A DNA stretch of 64,000 nt from Gavia stellata (lineage: Eukaryota; Chordata; Aves; Gaviiformes; Gaviidae). Positions 39,701 to 47,809 of the stretch are shown in pieces. Location of the stretch: contig NC_082595.1 of NCBI RefSeq assembly GCF_030936135.1, positions 85,922,451 to 85,986,450 on the forward strand. The letters run 5' to 3'. The position numbers and the translations under genes are program-made. Each line of letters opens with the position of its first letter. Position 1 is the first letter of the stretch. The notes beneath the pieces were generated by a model that was given only the letters and a program-made list of their open reading frames with translations, did no database searches and was not told where the DNA came from.

Positions 39701-40505
39701 ATTATCTGGCAGATAATAATGAGTAATGGGAAACCAAGCCGTGGTTTCTATCCGAATGCAAGAGCAGCAAGATAGCTGGCGCCAAAGGAGAAAAGCAAAC
39801 TATGGTTGAATATAGTTTGAATATAGTTGAAATGTGATAAAGAACAACTTTATTCTAATAAAAACTGGGGCAGAACTACGTACAGAATGTTTTTAACATT
39901 GGAATATGAGTTTAGAGTGGTGGGATGTTAAAGAGAAAAGCAGAAGGTGTACAATATGTAGAAAGGGGGAAAGGAGAATAAAATAAACTCAAAAATACTT
40001 GTCTCGTATTCTCTTCTACCAATTCTTTCTGTACCAGCTTTGTTGATTTTCCCTTTTTCTCCACTCAAACCCAAAGGGTAATGTCAATAGCCCTCCCTGT
40101 AGCACTGCCAGCACTAAATGCTTTCCACTTAGCAAACAAGTGCCTGTTCATTTAGACAGGGCATCCCATTTGTGGGTCCCCTCGCCGGCTGAACTTACTA
40201 CCGGTGCCGGCCCTGCTACCCTGCCTTACCTCCCGCTTCAGAGACGCTATCCGGAGCCGGGGTGAAGACGTCTGCGCCAAGCCGCAGGGCCTGGACGTCG
40301 CAGGCTGGTGCGAACCCCCGACAGGTACCTGCTCGCCCCCGCCTGGAGGCTCCCCAGGAGAAGGAGCAAGGGATGGAGCTGTAAGGGGAACCCGCGGAGA
40401 GGAGAGGCCCGGCGGCGCGGGGCGAAGCGAGGGGCCCGGCGAGGCTGAGGGCTGCCTCCCTCCCCACCTCCCGCGGCACTTACCGAGGCAGAGGAGCGCG
40501 GCCAT
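12710..40505 (-). CDS. GFRAL: GFRAL, GDNF family receptor alpha-like (GDF15 receptor), complete, ten coding exons
   Basis: Join, in transcription order: 40505-40484, 37252-37118, 30561-30409, 28891-28448, 27744-27688, 26975-26648, 24657-24407, 21186-21091, 13854-13773, 12797-12710. The total is 1656 nt, in frame, 551 residues. In mammals GFRAL is a hindbrain receptor that binds GDF15 and recruits RET to suppress feeding. The protein shows a signal peptide (MAALLCLALFMYL), domain D1 (exons 2-3), an extra ten-cysteine domain plus acidic stretch (exon 4), a linker (exon 5), D2 (exon 6), D3 (exons 6-7), a stalk (exon 8), one TM helix (exon 9) and a 30-residue basic tail (exon 10). Every junction has GT/AG and compatible phases. 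From the start Met to the first D1 Cys is 24 residues, the same as I count in human. Without exon 4 the product is 403 residues, against about 394 in human. The homology was recognised from memory of human GFRAL, not from a search. Confidence 0.93.
12798..13772 (-). other. GFRAL: GFRAL intron 9
   Basis: A 975-nt intron bounded by GTAATT and TTTTCAG. I saw no repeat or exon inside it. Confidence 0.8.
13773..13854 (-). CDS. GFRAL: GFRAL exon 9: transmembrane helix
   Basis: An 82-nt exon entering in phase 1 and leaving in phase 2. It reads (G)[19 protein letters not shown] followed by LLTLLKI(R): a hydrophobic helix of about 23 residues ending in basic residues. It aligns with the human NGEVIY...GILLL..KLR segment. 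The acceptor is TTATAG and the donor is GTAATT. It was found by looking for the membrane segment, because the reading frame is too short to stand out as an ORF. Confidence 0.9.
14590..14650 (-). repeat. Possible MIR core relic
   Basis: The + strand has GAGAGGTTAGATGACTTGAC followed by AAAAGGACTCACA. This matches the order and spacing of the MIR core (gagaggttaagtgacttgcccaaggtcaca-like) in reverse complement. Confidence 0.4.
15045..15110 (-). repeat. Possible MIR relic (second fragment)
   Basis: The + strand has AGAGCTGAGCAGGGAATTGG then ACCCGCCTGA, resembling the 'cagagccgggattcgaaccc' block of MIR. It lies about 400 bp from the preceding relic and could be part of the same or another copy. 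Confidence 0.28.
20115..21057 (-). mobile_element. Long CR1 fragment with reverse transcriptase C-terminal half
   Basis: About 940 bp of CR1 in minus orientation, the same strand as GFRAL. The tail side begins with GAATCACAGAATCACAGAAT at 20115. The minus strand has a long open frame (roughly 21040 down to 20331) with the RT catalytic signature FADDTKLGG, then [37 protein letters not shown] and [20 protein letters not shown]. The frame then shifts, and the C-terminal block [11 protein letters not shown]...WNKLPREVV continues in another frame down to 20200. The element is 5'-truncated and frameshifted, so it is not autonomous, but it is the best-preserved copy in the window. The inner boundary near 21057 is approximate. 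Confidence 0.95.
21091..21186 (-). CDS. GFRAL: GFRAL exon 8: juxtamembrane stalk
   Basis: A 96-nt exon, phase 1 in and phase 1 out, with acceptor ...CCAATATTCAG and donor GTGAGT. It reads (S)[19 protein letters not shown] then [12 protein letters not shown](G). It lines up without gaps over the human segment between D3 and the TM helix: KG at the same offset, KIS/KIT, and HSSING/HSPFNG just before the helix. It is not visible as an ORF-level feature. It lies between two CR1 insertions. Confidence 0.87.
21187..24406 (-). other. GFRAL: GFRAL intron 7
   Basis: About 3.2 kb with one CR1 3' fragment (about 21261-21445) close to exon 8. The rest is AT-rich sequence with no recognisable exon. Confidence 0.75.
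21261..21445 (-). mobile_element. CR1 3' fragment
   Basis: The + strand shows the reverse-complemented tail TCATAGAATCATAGAATGAT, then GGAAAAGACCTTTAAGATCA, AGTCCAACC, AAACCATGTCCCTAAGTG and CCTCCAGGGATGGTGACTCA. About 185 bp remain, ending at the conserved GGGCAGCCTATTCCA block. It belongs to a subfamily different from the 20115 copy and similar to the 5620 and 52885 copies. Confidence 0.95.
24407..24657 (-). CDS. GFRAL: GFRAL exon 7: C-terminal part of domain D3
   Basis: A 251-nt exon, phase 2 in and phase 1 out. It starts (R)[20 protein letters not shown] and ends at [15 protein letters not shown](S). The cysteine spacing ([45 protein letters not shown]) follows human D3 closely. The family's RET-contact and GDF15-contact surface lies mainly in D2-D3. 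The preferred donor is GTGAGT right after TTCA (exon end 24407), which gives the human length. A second GTGAGT nine nt downstream (exon end 24398) would add three residues. Confidence 0.93.
24658..26647 (-). other. GFRAL: GFRAL intron 6
   Basis: About 2 kb of AT-rich sequence. It includes an alternating purine-pyrimidine stretch near 25756-25803. No CR1 copy or extra exon was seen. Confidence 0.75.
25756..25803. repeat. Alternating purine-pyrimidine (CATGCA/ACATGT) tract
   Basis: A run built from ACATGTGTACACATGTACAT followed by three GCACAT-type hexamers. Such strictly alternating tracts can adopt Z-DNA in vitro; no role here can be inferred. Confidence 0.65.
26648..26975 (-). CDS. GFRAL: GFRAL exon 6: domain D2 and start of D3
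   Basis: A 328-nt exon, phase 1 in and phase 2 out. It encodes [20 protein letters not shown], a run with [15 protein letters not shown], then [32 protein letters not shown], a stretch ending GKPCAV, and the D3 start [15 protein letters not shown](R). [14 protein letters not shown] and FCDC motifs are near-identical to human D2, the main GDF15-binding domain. An NRT sequon sits at the domain entry. The donor is GTAAGT and the acceptor is TTTTTAG. Confidence 0.95.
26976..27687 (-). other. GFRAL: GFRAL intron 5
   Basis: A 712-nt intron; nothing else recognised. Confidence 0.8.
27688..27744 (-). CDS. GFRAL: GFRAL exon 5: D1-D2 linker
   Basis: A 57-nt exon, phase 1 at both ends, acceptor TTTTTTTTCTAG, donor GTAAGT. 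It reads (D)[18 protein letters not shown]. It corresponds to the human linker DNVKEDKFKWNLTT..., which in human directly follows exon 3, so this exon anchors the comparison that shows exon 4 to be additional. It carries an NIS sequon. Confidence 0.88.
27745..28447 (-). other. GFRAL: GFRAL intron 4
   Basis: A 703-nt intron, donor GTTAGT. Nothing else recognised. Confidence 0.78.
28448..28891 (-). CDS. GFRAL: GFRAL exon 4: additional GFR-alpha-type domain and poly-Asp stretch
   Basis: A 444-nt exon, phase 1 at both ends, acceptor CTATTTGTACAG, donor GTTAGT. It begins (A)[17 protein letters not shown], then a ten-cysteine block: [53 protein letters not shown]. The order C-x6-C-x5-C-x10-C and the later CxC followed by C-x3-(I/L)-(W/Y) are the hallmark of GDNF-receptor domains. 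The exon ends with an aspartate-rich run ([18 protein letters not shown]) encoded by a GAT repeat. The human protein, as I recall it, has no counterpart: exon 3 joins directly to the exon 5 equivalent. Exclusion keeps the frame, so it could be a cassette. Long open frame, clean splice sites and intact cysteines argue that it is coding. Confidence 0.85.
28470..28520 (-). repeat. GFRAL: Coding GAT trinucleotide repeat (poly-Asp)
   Basis: An imperfect (GAT/GAC)n run inside GFRAL exon 4 encoding twelve Asp with two interruptions (N, I). Length polymorphism is likely. Confidence 0.9.
28892..30408 (-). other. GFRAL: GFRAL intron 3
   Basis: About 1.5 kb, AT-rich; no repeat family or exon recognised. 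Confidence 0.78.
30409..30561 (-). CDS. GFRAL: GFRAL exon 3: second half of domain D1
   Basis: A 153-nt exon, phase 1 at both ends, acceptor AAGTTCTAG, donor GTAACT. It reads (G)[18 protein letters not shown] then [18 protein letters not shown] and [14 protein letters not shown]. It matches human D1 (PC...YCN..IQ.LVE...FKECLCTDDFYC...LLGKKC). The frame continues through both splice sites. Confidence 0.92.
31517..31556. repeat. 20-bp tandem duplication
   Basis: Two adjacent copies of a unit beginning TTGCTTAAGAAAGTTACA, differing only in the last two bases. It is a recent local duplication in GFRAL intron 2. Confidence 0.9.
33320..33846 (+). mobile_element. CR1 fragment, plus orientation
   Basis: It begins near GTGAGACCACATCTGGAGTG, with the residues [13 protein letters not shown] and LSLEER readable in frame. 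It passes through GTGACAGGACAAGAGG and ends with AGAGGTCCCTTCCAACCTCA and a decayed tail (GTTTCTCTTATTCTAAG). Its frame is broken in several places, so it is older than the 20115 copy. It lies antisense to GFRAL. Confidence 0.92.
36791..36945 (-). mobile_element. CR1 3' end fragment
   Basis: The + strand shows TCATAGAATCATAGAATGGT, then GGGTTGGAAGGGACC, ACCATCTAGTTCCAACC, CATGGGCAGGGACACCTTCC and TGGCCTTCAACACTTCCAGG. This is the reverse complement of a CR1 3'UTR of a subfamily different from the other copies here. It lies about 150 bp from GFRAL exon 2's donor side. Confidence 0.95.
37093..37125 (-). promoter_or_regulatory. GFRAL: Duplicated splice donor of GFRAL exon 2
   Basis: The sense strand carries CAATATTTCAG|GTAAT twice, 21 nt apart (exon ends 37118 and 37097). 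Both cuts leave phase 1, so using the distal donor inserts seven residues, NAFNISG, with another NIS sequon. Confidence 0.7.
37118..37252 (-). CDS. GFRAL: GFRAL exon 2: signal peptide end and first half of D1
   Basis: A 135-nt exon, phase 1 at both ends, acceptor CTGTTTTTACAG. It reads (A)[19 protein letters not shown], then [20 protein letters not shown] and VCNIS(G). Signal-peptide cleavage is expected before or around TAQTTDC. It matches human QTNNCTYLREQC...ANGC..AW.VMEDAC. The preferred donor (exon end 37118) gives the human length. A second copy of the same donor lies 21 nt downstream (exon end 37097). Confidence 0.92.
37253..40483 (-). other. GFRAL: GFRAL intron 1
   Basis: About 3.2 kb starting with GTAAGT. 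It contains a MIR-like relic near 39625-39740. An open + frame at 38405-38743 (112 codons) shows no domain or homology I know and no promoter or splice context, so it is not called as a gene. Confidence 0.75.
39625..39740 (-). repeat. Probable MIR-type SINE relic
   Basis: The + strand runs CATTTTGCAAATTGGGAGCT, GAAGCACAGAGGAATCACAA, then CTTAAGATTACAGAACTATT and ATCTGGCAG. This parallels reverse-complement MIR: lower-case consensus 'attttacagatgaggaaactg', 'aggcacagagaggttaagt', 'aaggtcacacagctagta', 'agtggcag'. Confidence 0.5.
40484..40505 (-). CDS. GFRAL: GFRAL exon 1: start codon and signal peptide
   Basis: The start ATG lies in a strong context (GGCCATGGCC) and encodes MAALLCL plus one base, then GTAAGT. 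Joining to exon 2 gives [20 protein letters not shown], a good signal peptide. The distance to the first D1 cysteine equals that of human GFRAL, and human exon 1 likewise encodes only about seven residues. The frame is open upstream within the GC-rich island, so an N-terminally extended start is formally possible but would bury the signal peptide. Confidence 0.85.
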
Positions 40506-40617
40506 GGCCGGCCGCTGGCGGCTGCAGCTCCGCGCCCAGCGGGTCGCGCCTGGCGGCAGGTGCCGGTGTGGCACCGCCCCTTCAGCACCGGCCGCGGGGA
40601 CAGCGCCCCGCCCGCCC

Positions 40618-40661
40618 GGCCCCGGCCCCGGCCCCGGCCCCGGCCCCGGCCCGGCCCCCGG
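40618..40661 (-). repeat. GGGGCC hexanucleotide repeat upstream of GFRAL start
   Basis: Five perfect GGCCCC units on the + strand (40618-40647), followed by two imperfect units. Read on the GFRAL sense strand this is (GGGGCC)n, about 113-156 nt upstream of the ATG. The G-runs are suitable for G-quadruplex formation. Confidence 0.9.
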
Positions 40662-43600
40662 CAGCGCTTGCCGCACGGGGCGGACCGTGGGTGGGTGTCG
40701 TGCCGACAAGGCCACGGCAAGGGGCGGGAGCGGGCAGGTCTGCCACCCTTCCGATGTAAATATTGCATCTTTCTCTGCCCACCTCCTTCGGTCGGGAGCA
40801 GTGGACGAAACTTCCCACCACGTCCCCTGCGAGCTTCCTTTGCTGCCATTGTTATACCCTTGGCTTACATTTCTCTTTTTGCCATAATCGTTAAGCTGGA
40901 CTGCGCCAAGGAGATATGGTTCTTGGGCATTTTTCACGGGATCCGGCAGTCCCTCTGCATTCAGTCCCACTTGATTTCTGGAGAAACTAACAGAGCAAGT
41001 CTTTGGCTGCTGCCTATAATCTCTCTGAAAATGCCTGTTGCTGTGTCTGATCTTCTTCTGTAAGCACTGGTCAACGCATTTTAGAAGTGAATTTGTTTGT
41101 TTTCATCTCAGATGTGAAATAGGATCGTGATCTATTAAGGAGAGAGAGGAGCTACGGAGCATGTGACAGTAGACCAGAGGAACAAGTAACTAGTCTATAG
41201 TCTAGACCCATACTGGACTACGGGTCTAACTTCAGGAGTTTCACTAAAATACATCGAAAAACAGTTTACCATACAAAAGTCAGCAGCTGACTTGGCTACT
41301 TATTAAAAAATAAATCAACTATAAATCTTCCACACATGCACCTGCTGGCTTTACTGCATGCCCTTTTTTGCACTGGAAGCGGGAGTAAACAACAGATCCC
41401 TATTGATTTCTCCATGCTACTTGTGAGTCTTATTTTCACAAGTTGCTTATCCCATACAGAACATTTTAAATTGGATTTGGTCTTTGAATGCTTAAAACAA
41501 AAAGACATCATAAAAATTCCAGTACAGCTAGGAGAGACAGAGTAGTACTTTCCCTATTGGCAAAGTAGAACTTGAGCGAAGATTTTGCTTATTTTTTTGT
41601 TTAGCTCAGGAAAATTCAATCTCACATATAAGTAAGTTCTTAATTTTTTTAACTCAGATTTTAACTTAGTTAATTTATTACATTCCTTATTTAAACTCTT
41701 AATGCCAACATTGCTAAATACTTGTCTTTTTTTTGGAAAGTGTATGCAATAAAATAAAACACTATTTCATCCAATAAATCCAACATCCAGGAAAAAAACT
41801 TACTGTCAGGTAAAAGGAATAACCTTAGAAATGAACATGATTTTAGCTCTGAGACAAATTTTAGATTGGAAGGCTAAACTTGCCTTGGCCTTAATCCGTT
41901 GTAACATGCAGCAGTAGGTTGCAATGCATCTTCCAGTGAGGGCTGAGTTAAGCTAATGTTTAGAGTACTCTCCTTCCTATATCTGTTCCTATATATCCTA
42001 TTATCTTGCAGTCATTGTGACTGCAGGGCACAGGCTTATCACTACAGTGACAACAGGGAAGGAGAAGGAGGGCAGGATATCAGACCTCCAAGACTGTAAA
42101 ATATGTTAAGACACAAAGTACCAGAGTGATGGTGGCACAACAATTTATGTACGCAGGAACAAACATGTTGTGATTTGAACTCAATTTGTCTAATGATGCT
42201 ATGACCAAGCAGAAACAATGGCAGGAGAATTCCATTTCTATGCTCCTGAGTTGCTAGTGGAAATATTAGCATACCAAAGCAGCTAGAGGTAACAAAACCC
42301 AATTAAGGCTCAGCTTTCAGATAATTTTCAATATTTATAGACTGGATAAGAAATGCTTATTCTTCACCTGACCTTTTTTGATGGATAAGATGCACAGAAG
42401 TTTTTTTAACATGCTTTAATTTCTGTCACATGCAAAAGACATTAAATTCCATATTGCTCTTAAAATCCTACCCTGTCTTCTCACAGCCATTTCTATCTCC
42501 ATTAATATCCACTGCTCACTGTTGGGTTTATCTTTACTGAAAACTCCCAGTGATTATTTTCATACAAAAATAAATCCAGCTGGATAATATTTTGAATATA
42601 CCCAAATACTTGGATCTTTCTGGAGTAAAAGGTCCTAGAACTGGCAAAAAACGCTTCACTACTTTACACAGGTAGACAACAGATTTTTAAATGCCTATGT
42701 AGTTTTTCTGATGAAATGGTGCCTGAAAACATATATGAGATAAAGAAGAAAATGTCTAGGTATTTCTCAAATTTTGTAAAACTAAAGAAATAAATACATA
42801 TGAATATTTGCATTAAAAATATTTTTAAAAACCAGAAACCTTTGAATGACAAGTATTTTCATCAAAATAACCAAATCTTTAGCTTGATAACCATATTCTC
42901 TGGCAAGAATAAGTTAACACTTTCTACCTATCCTTAGACTTACAAATCTTAGATAAGCTCTGATGGTATCACTTGTGTCTCAAAGATATGCTATTTACTC
43001 AACAAAAATCTGGCCAGAGAAAAACCCAGAATAATTTGTAAATGAATGTCTCATCTTTTATTTATATTCTCCACACAAAAAGTACTGTTAAGTTAAAGTT
43101 ATGGCTAAAAGAAATTCCTAAGAATGTTGGAATATTTTTATTTTGGGGATTTAAGTGATAATAAAAAGAGAGAACAAAGGAACAAAAGATAATTTTTTCT
43201 CTTACAAAAGAGAAAATTAAGGCCAGAACCTCCATTTCTAACATGTCATGGGAGACCTGCAGGAGTCAAAAACTGCCAATGACCTTTAGTGGTGATCTCA
43301 CCTCAGATTAACTAACACAATTTATCCCACTGGCATTAAGGTAGCAGCAAGAAGAAGACAATTTCAGCTGACAGGTGGTGTTCAACCCCCCTTTAGAAAG
43401 ATGCTACTTATGGTTTTTCCATGAGCATCACTACCACCACCACCACCCCCTGTTCATCTCACAGGGATCTGGGCAACTCGCCTGACACGGCGTGAGAATT
43501 TTGCTGGTTTTCCACAGTCATCCAAGTCATTCAAACTTTTATGTTTGAAAAGGATGCATACTCCCCTTTTATAGTGACAAAGTTTTTTTAGAAAGCTACT

Positions 43601-44170
43601 TACTTTCTACTTTCTTGCTCTCTCTTCAAGGAAAAGATAAAAATACATTTTCTGAAATGAAAGTGTAGGTTTGCAAAATTTTGGCATAATTGACATTTTT
43701 CAGCAATGGTTTGAGGCACAATTAAATGATTACTGATAATTATTTTGCAGCTAGATTACTATACTAGTTTTTAATTTTTTGACTTTTTATTTACTTATGT
43801 TACAACAAAAGAAAAAATTAGAAGACTTTTCAAATTCCATTCTCCCATTTCTGCAATGTTTTAATTCAGCAGCTGTTTGTCCAATCATTTCAAATGATAT
43901 AGAAAAATTGTATTTTGTTCCACACAGTTTAAAAATACTATGTTTTCCATGTCTGAAGAGCAAAAATAGCCTTCTAATGGCAAAGGAATTGCAACAGCTA
44001 TGAAATCAAATCCTGCTGTGCTTTCCATAACTATTTGGGTTTTCAAAGTAAAATAATTTCTTGAAATAACAATGACATAATAGCTATAGTCAAAAATTAA
44101 GCTTACACATAGGAATGTAGGAATTCTTATGATTTTATTTGATGTTTAAACATTCTTTCCATTTAGGTAT

Positions 44171-44237
44171 TTCTCCTTATTCTTTTTTAATAGAAAAAGA
44201 ATGTTCTCCTTTTTCTTTTTTAATAGAAAAAGAAAAA
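44171..44237. repeat. Tandemly duplicated 33-bp unit containing an inverted repeat
   Basis: Two copies of a unit beginning TTCTCCTTATTC or TTCTCCTTTTTC and continuing TTTTTAATAGAAAAAGAA. Each copy can fold because TTCTTTTT pairs with AAAAAGAA across TAATAG. Confidence 0.85.
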
Positions 44238-46300
44238 TTTAATATACAAACAAATGTAAAACTTTTTTTCTCACTTTACACCAGTATAAACTAGGAGTAA
44301 TTGCAACAATGTCAAGTAAAACAGCTGTTAGGGAAGGCTAAAGCATAAAGTGACTAAGCACTTCATAAAACTATAGCTGTCATGACAGACGGTACATCGC
44401 ATGACATTCGGTCAAAGTAAAACCTAGAAAAATATTTACATAAGTTAATCAAATAACACCTTGTCTATGAGTAATTGGCTTTTCAGAAACATTTGAATGT
44501 GTGAGAATGTCTGCTTTCTATGTCAAATGCTTTTTATTGAAAAACAAGTCCTCCCTCCCATCTTAGCCTTCCTTTTGAAAAATCTTAGCTGAAATGCAAG
44601 AATAGTGCCACAGGGAGATTGTAGCTGAGGTTCTTAGAGATTAGCTTTTTTCTAACCAATAGGCCATGTTCCCCTAGTAGACTAAGTCTCCAGTGATGCA
44701 CCATCTGTGTTCTTTAAGAAGAAAAATTACAATGTGCGGTAGGAAGCCCCAGGCCAGGGAGCTCATCCCATAAATCGAGAATGGGTAAGTGAGTAATTGA
44801 TCTACTAGTCCAGTGAGATAACATCTCTATAATTTTGAGAGAGAAACATTTTGATTGTTGAAAAGTCAAAATTTTCTTGGCCTATAAATCTGTTAATTGT
44901 TTGTACCATTAGTATTAAATGGCAGCTGAGAGAGAAATCATGAAAGAAAGCAAGCAAGATAACCAATGTTTTCTACTTTAAAGATCCTCAGAGATCTTCT
45001 AGAGCAACACCTGCAGACATTATGGACTGAAATGAGCTACCAAAGTTAAAATGTCCTGTCCTTTAGGGGTGCTGACACTTGTTATTCCTATTGGCCTGAG
45101 TAGGAATTTTGAGCTTATAGCACCTTTGAGCATCACGTGAGTTTTATGTAAGTAGTTACTTTTTAGGCACTCGAGTCTGAAGAAAAAAAATAATTGGCTA
45201 TTTAGTGTAATCTTATGAAAACATGTGTGACTCGCAGCACTTTGGGTTCGTGTCCTAGAAGCATGTCTGTGCTTGGAAAAGTAGCCTGGAATCTCCCCAA
45301 ATCAATCTGAAGTGAATGTTCCGTAATGAACATAGAATTTACTACAAGTGAATTAGCAGAAAAAAAAGTGCAAAGTAATTCCAGAGTATCACTAGTGCAT
45401 AAGTAAGCATTCCTTGTAAATAAGTCACTCATTTATAGAAACAAGATATAAATAAATGATGTTTGAGACTTCTTTCAAATACTTGAGTTCTTCATATAAT
45501 ACATTTTAGAACATTCCACAGCATCTAAAATATATAAAAATAAATACCTACAGTATTTACAAAGTATGATACAATCCAATCTTTAAAAAGACTTGTATAG
45601 ACCTGTTCTTTAGCTCATACTGAGGTAAGTAGGTTTCTATAAGACTGAAGAGAAATAGGGGAGGCAGTTGTTTTGAAGGAATCCCTTTGTCCAGTTGTTG
45701 TAGTCTGTAACACAGCTAAACGCATGTGCCATTCTCCAGTGGTCTTACACATATTGAGCCAAAGTCATCCTTGCTGCAACTCCATCGAGGTAAGTTTAGT
45801 TATGCTAGGGACAAATTTGTCCCACTCTACATTCCCTGTGTCGCCAGTGGTTTCCGCAGAAATCCTCACAGCTTCATCTAAACTTGAAGTCATGTTCATC
45901 CCTGGTATGTGGAGATGTAGTTCCACTGATTTCAATGGGCTGAGTGTAGCTGGGATACCTGTAAGATAAAATAAAGATTTTAAGATGATGTGACTGTTTG
46001 TATCAGATAGCTGATGGGCTCACCCTGTGATTGTCGCTCTCTGAACACTATGCAGGTGATGTTCTATTAAAATGGTCTGCCAGAAAATGTTCCAAATTGC
46101 ACTTGCAAATTTTAAGCAAAGACTTCCTGACTGAAGTCTAAGGGGATTTCTGATGTATAAACCTTGAATTTCTTACTTTTAAACATTTTTAATGTGTTCT
46201 ACTACTGATTTAATATGCATTATTTGGTAAATTGCCCTGTCGTTCCTTAACCAGATGCCACAGTGACCAGTAGAGCACTACAGCTTCCTGTGTACAAGTT

Positions 46301-46380
46301 AATCATAGGATGGTTTGGGTTGGAAGACACCTTTAAAGATAATCCAGTCCAACGCCGCTGCCATGAGCACAGGACAGGCA
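46301..46380 (-). mobile_element. Short CR1 3' end fragment
   Basis: The + strand reads AATCATAGGATGGTTTGGGT, TGGAAGACACCTTTAAAGAT and AATCCAGTCCAACGCCGCTG then CCATGAGCA. It is about 80 bp of a reverse-complemented CR1 3' end and ends abruptly. Confidence 0.88.
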
Positions 46381-47276
46381 GGGAGAAGAGAATGATGACA
46401 AATAATCGATACAGAGTGAAACATCTACAGCCACACTGTCATCTGTGTTTCATGGCTGTAACCTTGTTTGTGCCTTACATACAGGAATGGCAAAACTACT
46501 GGAGAAGAGCAAGCTGAATTCAGGAAAAAAAACCCCATTCCTTCTATAGTAAGTGAAAAAAACCAATCTTCTTCAGAGGTAATTTGTTTAATTCTCATTA
46601 GATATATATTTTAGGAACAGATTAGTTGTCCTTGGAGATACCAATTTCTCTGTTATCAATGTATAGCTTATATAGTCCTAGCCTATAGTGTCACATAACT
46701 GCTGGACAGCCAACGTTCACATCTCTAGGACAGGAGGGATGAATCCTGTACTTGCAGTCCCTTGCAAAGTCCTGCTGGGATATAACACATAATGTAACGA
46801 GAAATATAAAATAATAAATTATAGGCCATTTTCCATCTATTCACAAAGCTAGAGAATTGCACAATCTACCTAATTTACCCAGAATTAGGTAAGCTTGAAC
46901 AATTTCTGCTTTTCATTTCAGACTATGTTCCAGCCCAAGGACAACCTGTATTGGAGAAAAATCGAGTGGCTTCTCGGTTGTTCCTGAATACACACAATAA
47001 CCCATCCAACAGGAAAAAGAACAGAAAACATGAGAAAAGAAATTAATGTGAATTTCTTATTTGATCAGCCCAACTCACATCAGAATGTATGGTAAGAAGA
47101 TAATTTGAAATAGTCAAGGACATTCAGGTATTTAAATCTGTACACACAATTTTGCTTATAACATTTGTTATAAAATAGACCACAACTTCAGAGAATTAGC
47201 TCTGAGTAGAATATAGCTGTTTATAAACACATTGCAACTCCAGGAAAATGATTTTCATACTTTCAGGTACCTGTTC

Positions 47277-47282
47277 TTTATT
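47277..47282 (-). terminator. HCRTR2: Candidate HCRTR2 polyadenylation signal AATAAA
   Basis: AATAAA on the minus strand, about 300 nt after the HCRTR2 stop codon. Other AATAAA-type motifs further left could be used. Confidence 0.35.
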
Positions 47283-47582
47283 TACTTATGAGTCTAAAGG
47301 AAGTAGAGATCCAAAGAAAATATTTATATAAAATATTATTACCTTACCTCCTCCCCAATTGCAACAGAACTTTTGAAATAAATTATATGAAATTTTGTTT
47401 CATCAATATGTAACCAAAGTTGTAGCTTATTCTGTAAAATATTTCTTGTAAGTTACTTCTCTTATAGTCAGTTCTTAGTTGTAAAAAACTTTCTCTCATT
47501 ACATTGTTCTCAGATTCAAATATTGTTGTATGCACAGTTAAATTTTACTTCCACAGCATCAGAAGACATAGGGACAAGTATA

Positions 47583-47809
47583 CTACCAGTGGGTAATAGG
47601 TGCAGTACCATTTGCTGGAAGTGTGTTTATGTTGGTCAATACAACATGTTCTGAAAGCTTCGAAACATTATCAAAATTGCTGATCTGGGTGGTCAAGGAT
47701 TTCCGACTCTCTGTACTGGCACGACCTCTGGTGAGCCGTTCATCATGGTGACTGTGAATGCCAAAGATGCAACAGGAAAATGCTGCTTTAAATTCTTCTC
47801 TAAATTTCC
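47583..47809 (-). CDS. HCRTR2: HCRTR2 last coding exon: helix 8 and C-tail
   Basis: A 227-nt exon entering in phase 1, acceptor GTTGACAG. It starts (G)[19 protein letters not shown], continues with [20 protein letters not shown] and ends in THW with TAG at 47585-47583. The Ser/Thr cluster, an arrestin-binding site in the family, is kept. The segment after CC ([10 protein letters not shown]) and the last residues differ from human. Confidence 0.96.

Larger units (their letters stand above)
40180..40800. promoter_or_regulatory. GFRAL: CpG island over GFRAL exon 1
   Basis: About 600 bp of very GC- and CpG-rich sequence in an otherwise AT-rich window, centred on the GFRAL start codon. No clear TATA box was seen. 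CpG islands usually mark promoters and can fire in both directions. Long frames on both strands here are composition artefacts (arginine-, proline- and glycine-rich with no domain). Confidence 0.8.
40801..47582. other. Intergenic region between GFRAL promoter and HCRTR2 3' end
   Basis: About 6.8 kb, AT-rich. It holds the HCRTR2 3'UTR at its right side, a duplicated hairpin repeat (44171-44237), a short CAC run near 43431-43449 and a small CR1 fragment (46301-46380). No exon recognised. Confidence 0.7.

Noticed and set aside
40204-40887. 227-codon + strand frame and overlapping 200- and 272-codon minus frames in the GC-rich block
   Set aside because: They owe their length to the lack of AT-rich stop codons in the CpG island. 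The translations are low-complexity Pro/Gly/Arg with no domain. The minus frame only coincides with the true seven-codon GFRAL exon 1 before its GTAAGT donor.
44990-45030. CR1-like GAGATCTTCTAGAGCAACACC block
   Set aside because: It resembles the CR1 'gagatcatctagtccaaccc' segment over too short a span, with no tail or neighbouring CR1 blocks.
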